Assembly: GCA_031271875.1 (NCBI GenBank)
Contig: JAISVD010000121.1
Location: forward strand, 1 to 5,731
From: Spirochaetaceae bacterium
GTDB taxonomy: Bacteria > Spirochaetota > Spirochaetia > Treponematales > Treponemataceae
Reading direction: 5' to 3'
Length of the DNA stretch: 5,731 bases
Positions 5,042-5,731 of the stretch are shown piece by piece. The notes beneath the pieces are model-generated. The model was given only the letters and a program-made list of their open reading frames with translations, was not told the origin of the DNA and ran no database searches. A program made the translations under genes and the position numbers. Position 1 is the first letter of the stretch. Each line of letters opens with the position of its first letter.

Positions 5042-5731
5042 TCATCTGTTTGCAGCCATCATATTTTTAACAGCGGTTTCAGCGGTTATCGTGCCGCTGG
5101 CAACCAGTTTGGTATCGGTTTCCAGAACCTGGTTTTTCGCTTCAGGCTTGATAAAATCCCCGACAGCGGAGGTAATGCTGGTCGCTTTCTGTATCATCTC
5201 GAAGGCGCTCTCCTGAAGGGAATTAAGTCCCTCCGGTTTCGGCGCGGGGTCTGCCAGGGCGGTCTGGGAGGTTCCCGCCGCCATGGTATTGATCACCTCA
5301 TCGGTGGTCATGGCCTGAACGAAACTGACGGCGGCTTCACGCATGGCGGGATTGTTCCAGGCCTTCCGGGTAATGTAATATCCCATGGAAAGTCCGCCCA
5401 CAAGGTCGGTCGCTTTCCGGATCCCCTTGCCGGGAACAAATGTTACCGTATAATCCCCGATACGGTCGGCGGAAACGTTATGTATTATCTGGTTTATTTT
5501 CCATGACCCATCAAGCGCAAAGGCTGCCCGTCCCTCATACATATGCTGGAAAGTTTCGTCATCCGATGCACTGAGGGTGTTCTGGGGAAGGAATCCCCTC
5601 TGATACAGCTCCCTAATATCGTTAAGTCCCCCCGCCCACGCCCTGAAGGCAGGATCGGTTTCACTCCGGGGGATATGCAGATGATTACCGGGGCCGCCGC
5701 TGTTCATGATACAGAACTCGAACAAGTAGTG
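5042..5731 (-). CDS. ABC transporter extracellular solute-binding protein, probably for sugars (partial, C-terminal part)
   Basis: The visible 229 codons are the C-terminal portion of a family 1 (MalE-like) solute-binding protein; the frame runs open to the right edge, so the start and any lipoprotein signal are outside the window. The family captures a sugar or oligosaccharide outside the cytoplasmic membrane and hands it to an ABC permease. Typical features in order are GRAAFALDGSWKINQI (a recurrent binding-lobe segment near 70-85), the region leading to GGLSMGYYITRKAWNN, where the transporter family has GG..yaI, the helix of AAVSFVQAMTT (substrate-lobe end), and the C-terminal helical segment closing on VKNMMAANR. 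The substrate cannot be read from this part. No permease gene follows, unlike the common order of binding protein then permeases, so the permeases must lie upstream or elsewhere. The adjacent YesN-type regulator supports a carbohydrate role. Confidence 0.85.
   Translation of the reverse strand, partial: HYLFEFCIMNSGGPGNHLHIPRSETDPAFRAWAGGLNDIRELYQRGFLPQNTLSASDDETFQHMYEGRAAFALDGSWKINQIIHNVSADRIGDYTVTFVPGKGIRKATDLVGGLSMGYYITRKAWNNPAMREAAVSFVQAMTTDEVINTMAAGTSQTALADPAPKPEGLNSLQESAFEMIQKATSITSAVGDFIKPEAKNQVLETDTKLVASGTITAETAVKNMMAANR

Overview
The window carries five protein genes from a bacterium of moderate GC content. They are a pyrG-guaA nucleotide-synthesis pair, a small TM2-family membrane protein, a YesN-like AraC-type response regulator, and the C-terminal part of a sugar-type ABC transporter binding protein. 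The gene families, the wording of CTP synthase (for example KFDPYLNIDPGTMNPF) and the TM2 protein with a C-terminal helical/beta tail make me favour a free-living or host-associated spirochaete. That placement is an inference. Firmicutes also use YesN-type regulators beside sugar transporters, so it needs a database comparison.

Layout, left to right. A hairpin (37-64) lies just beyond the guaA stop. guaA (82-1620) and pyrG (1688-3307) are both on the minus strand, pyrG first, and probably form an operon. Both are glutamine amidotransferases making the last step to GMP and CTP, so the pair couples the final amination of purine and pyrimidine nucleotides. A divergent promoter region (3308-3533) separates pyrG from the plus-strand TM2 gene (3534-4022). 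The TM2 gene converges on the response regulator (4031-4834, minus), with eight bases between the stop codons. The regulator has its own strong sigma-70-type promoter in a 207-base intergenic stretch (4835-5041). Beyond that, the binding-protein gene (5042 to the right edge, minus) ends; its N-terminus is outside the window.

The regulator and binding protein are most likely the tail of a carbohydrate uptake module in which a sensor kinase (not seen here) would control transporter expression. No permease or kinase lies in the window.

The least ordinary feature is a short repeated sequence, GGGACAGAGCT. It occurs four times, always on the minus strand, and has also entered or shaped coding sequence: once at the pyrG-guaA junction, once inside the regulator's linker, and twice in the intergenic region between the regulator and the binding protein, beside a 10-base tandem duplication. 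It looks like a dispersed REP-like element family. I saw no CRISPR array, tRNA, rRNA, complete insertion sequence or clearly new multi-gene system.
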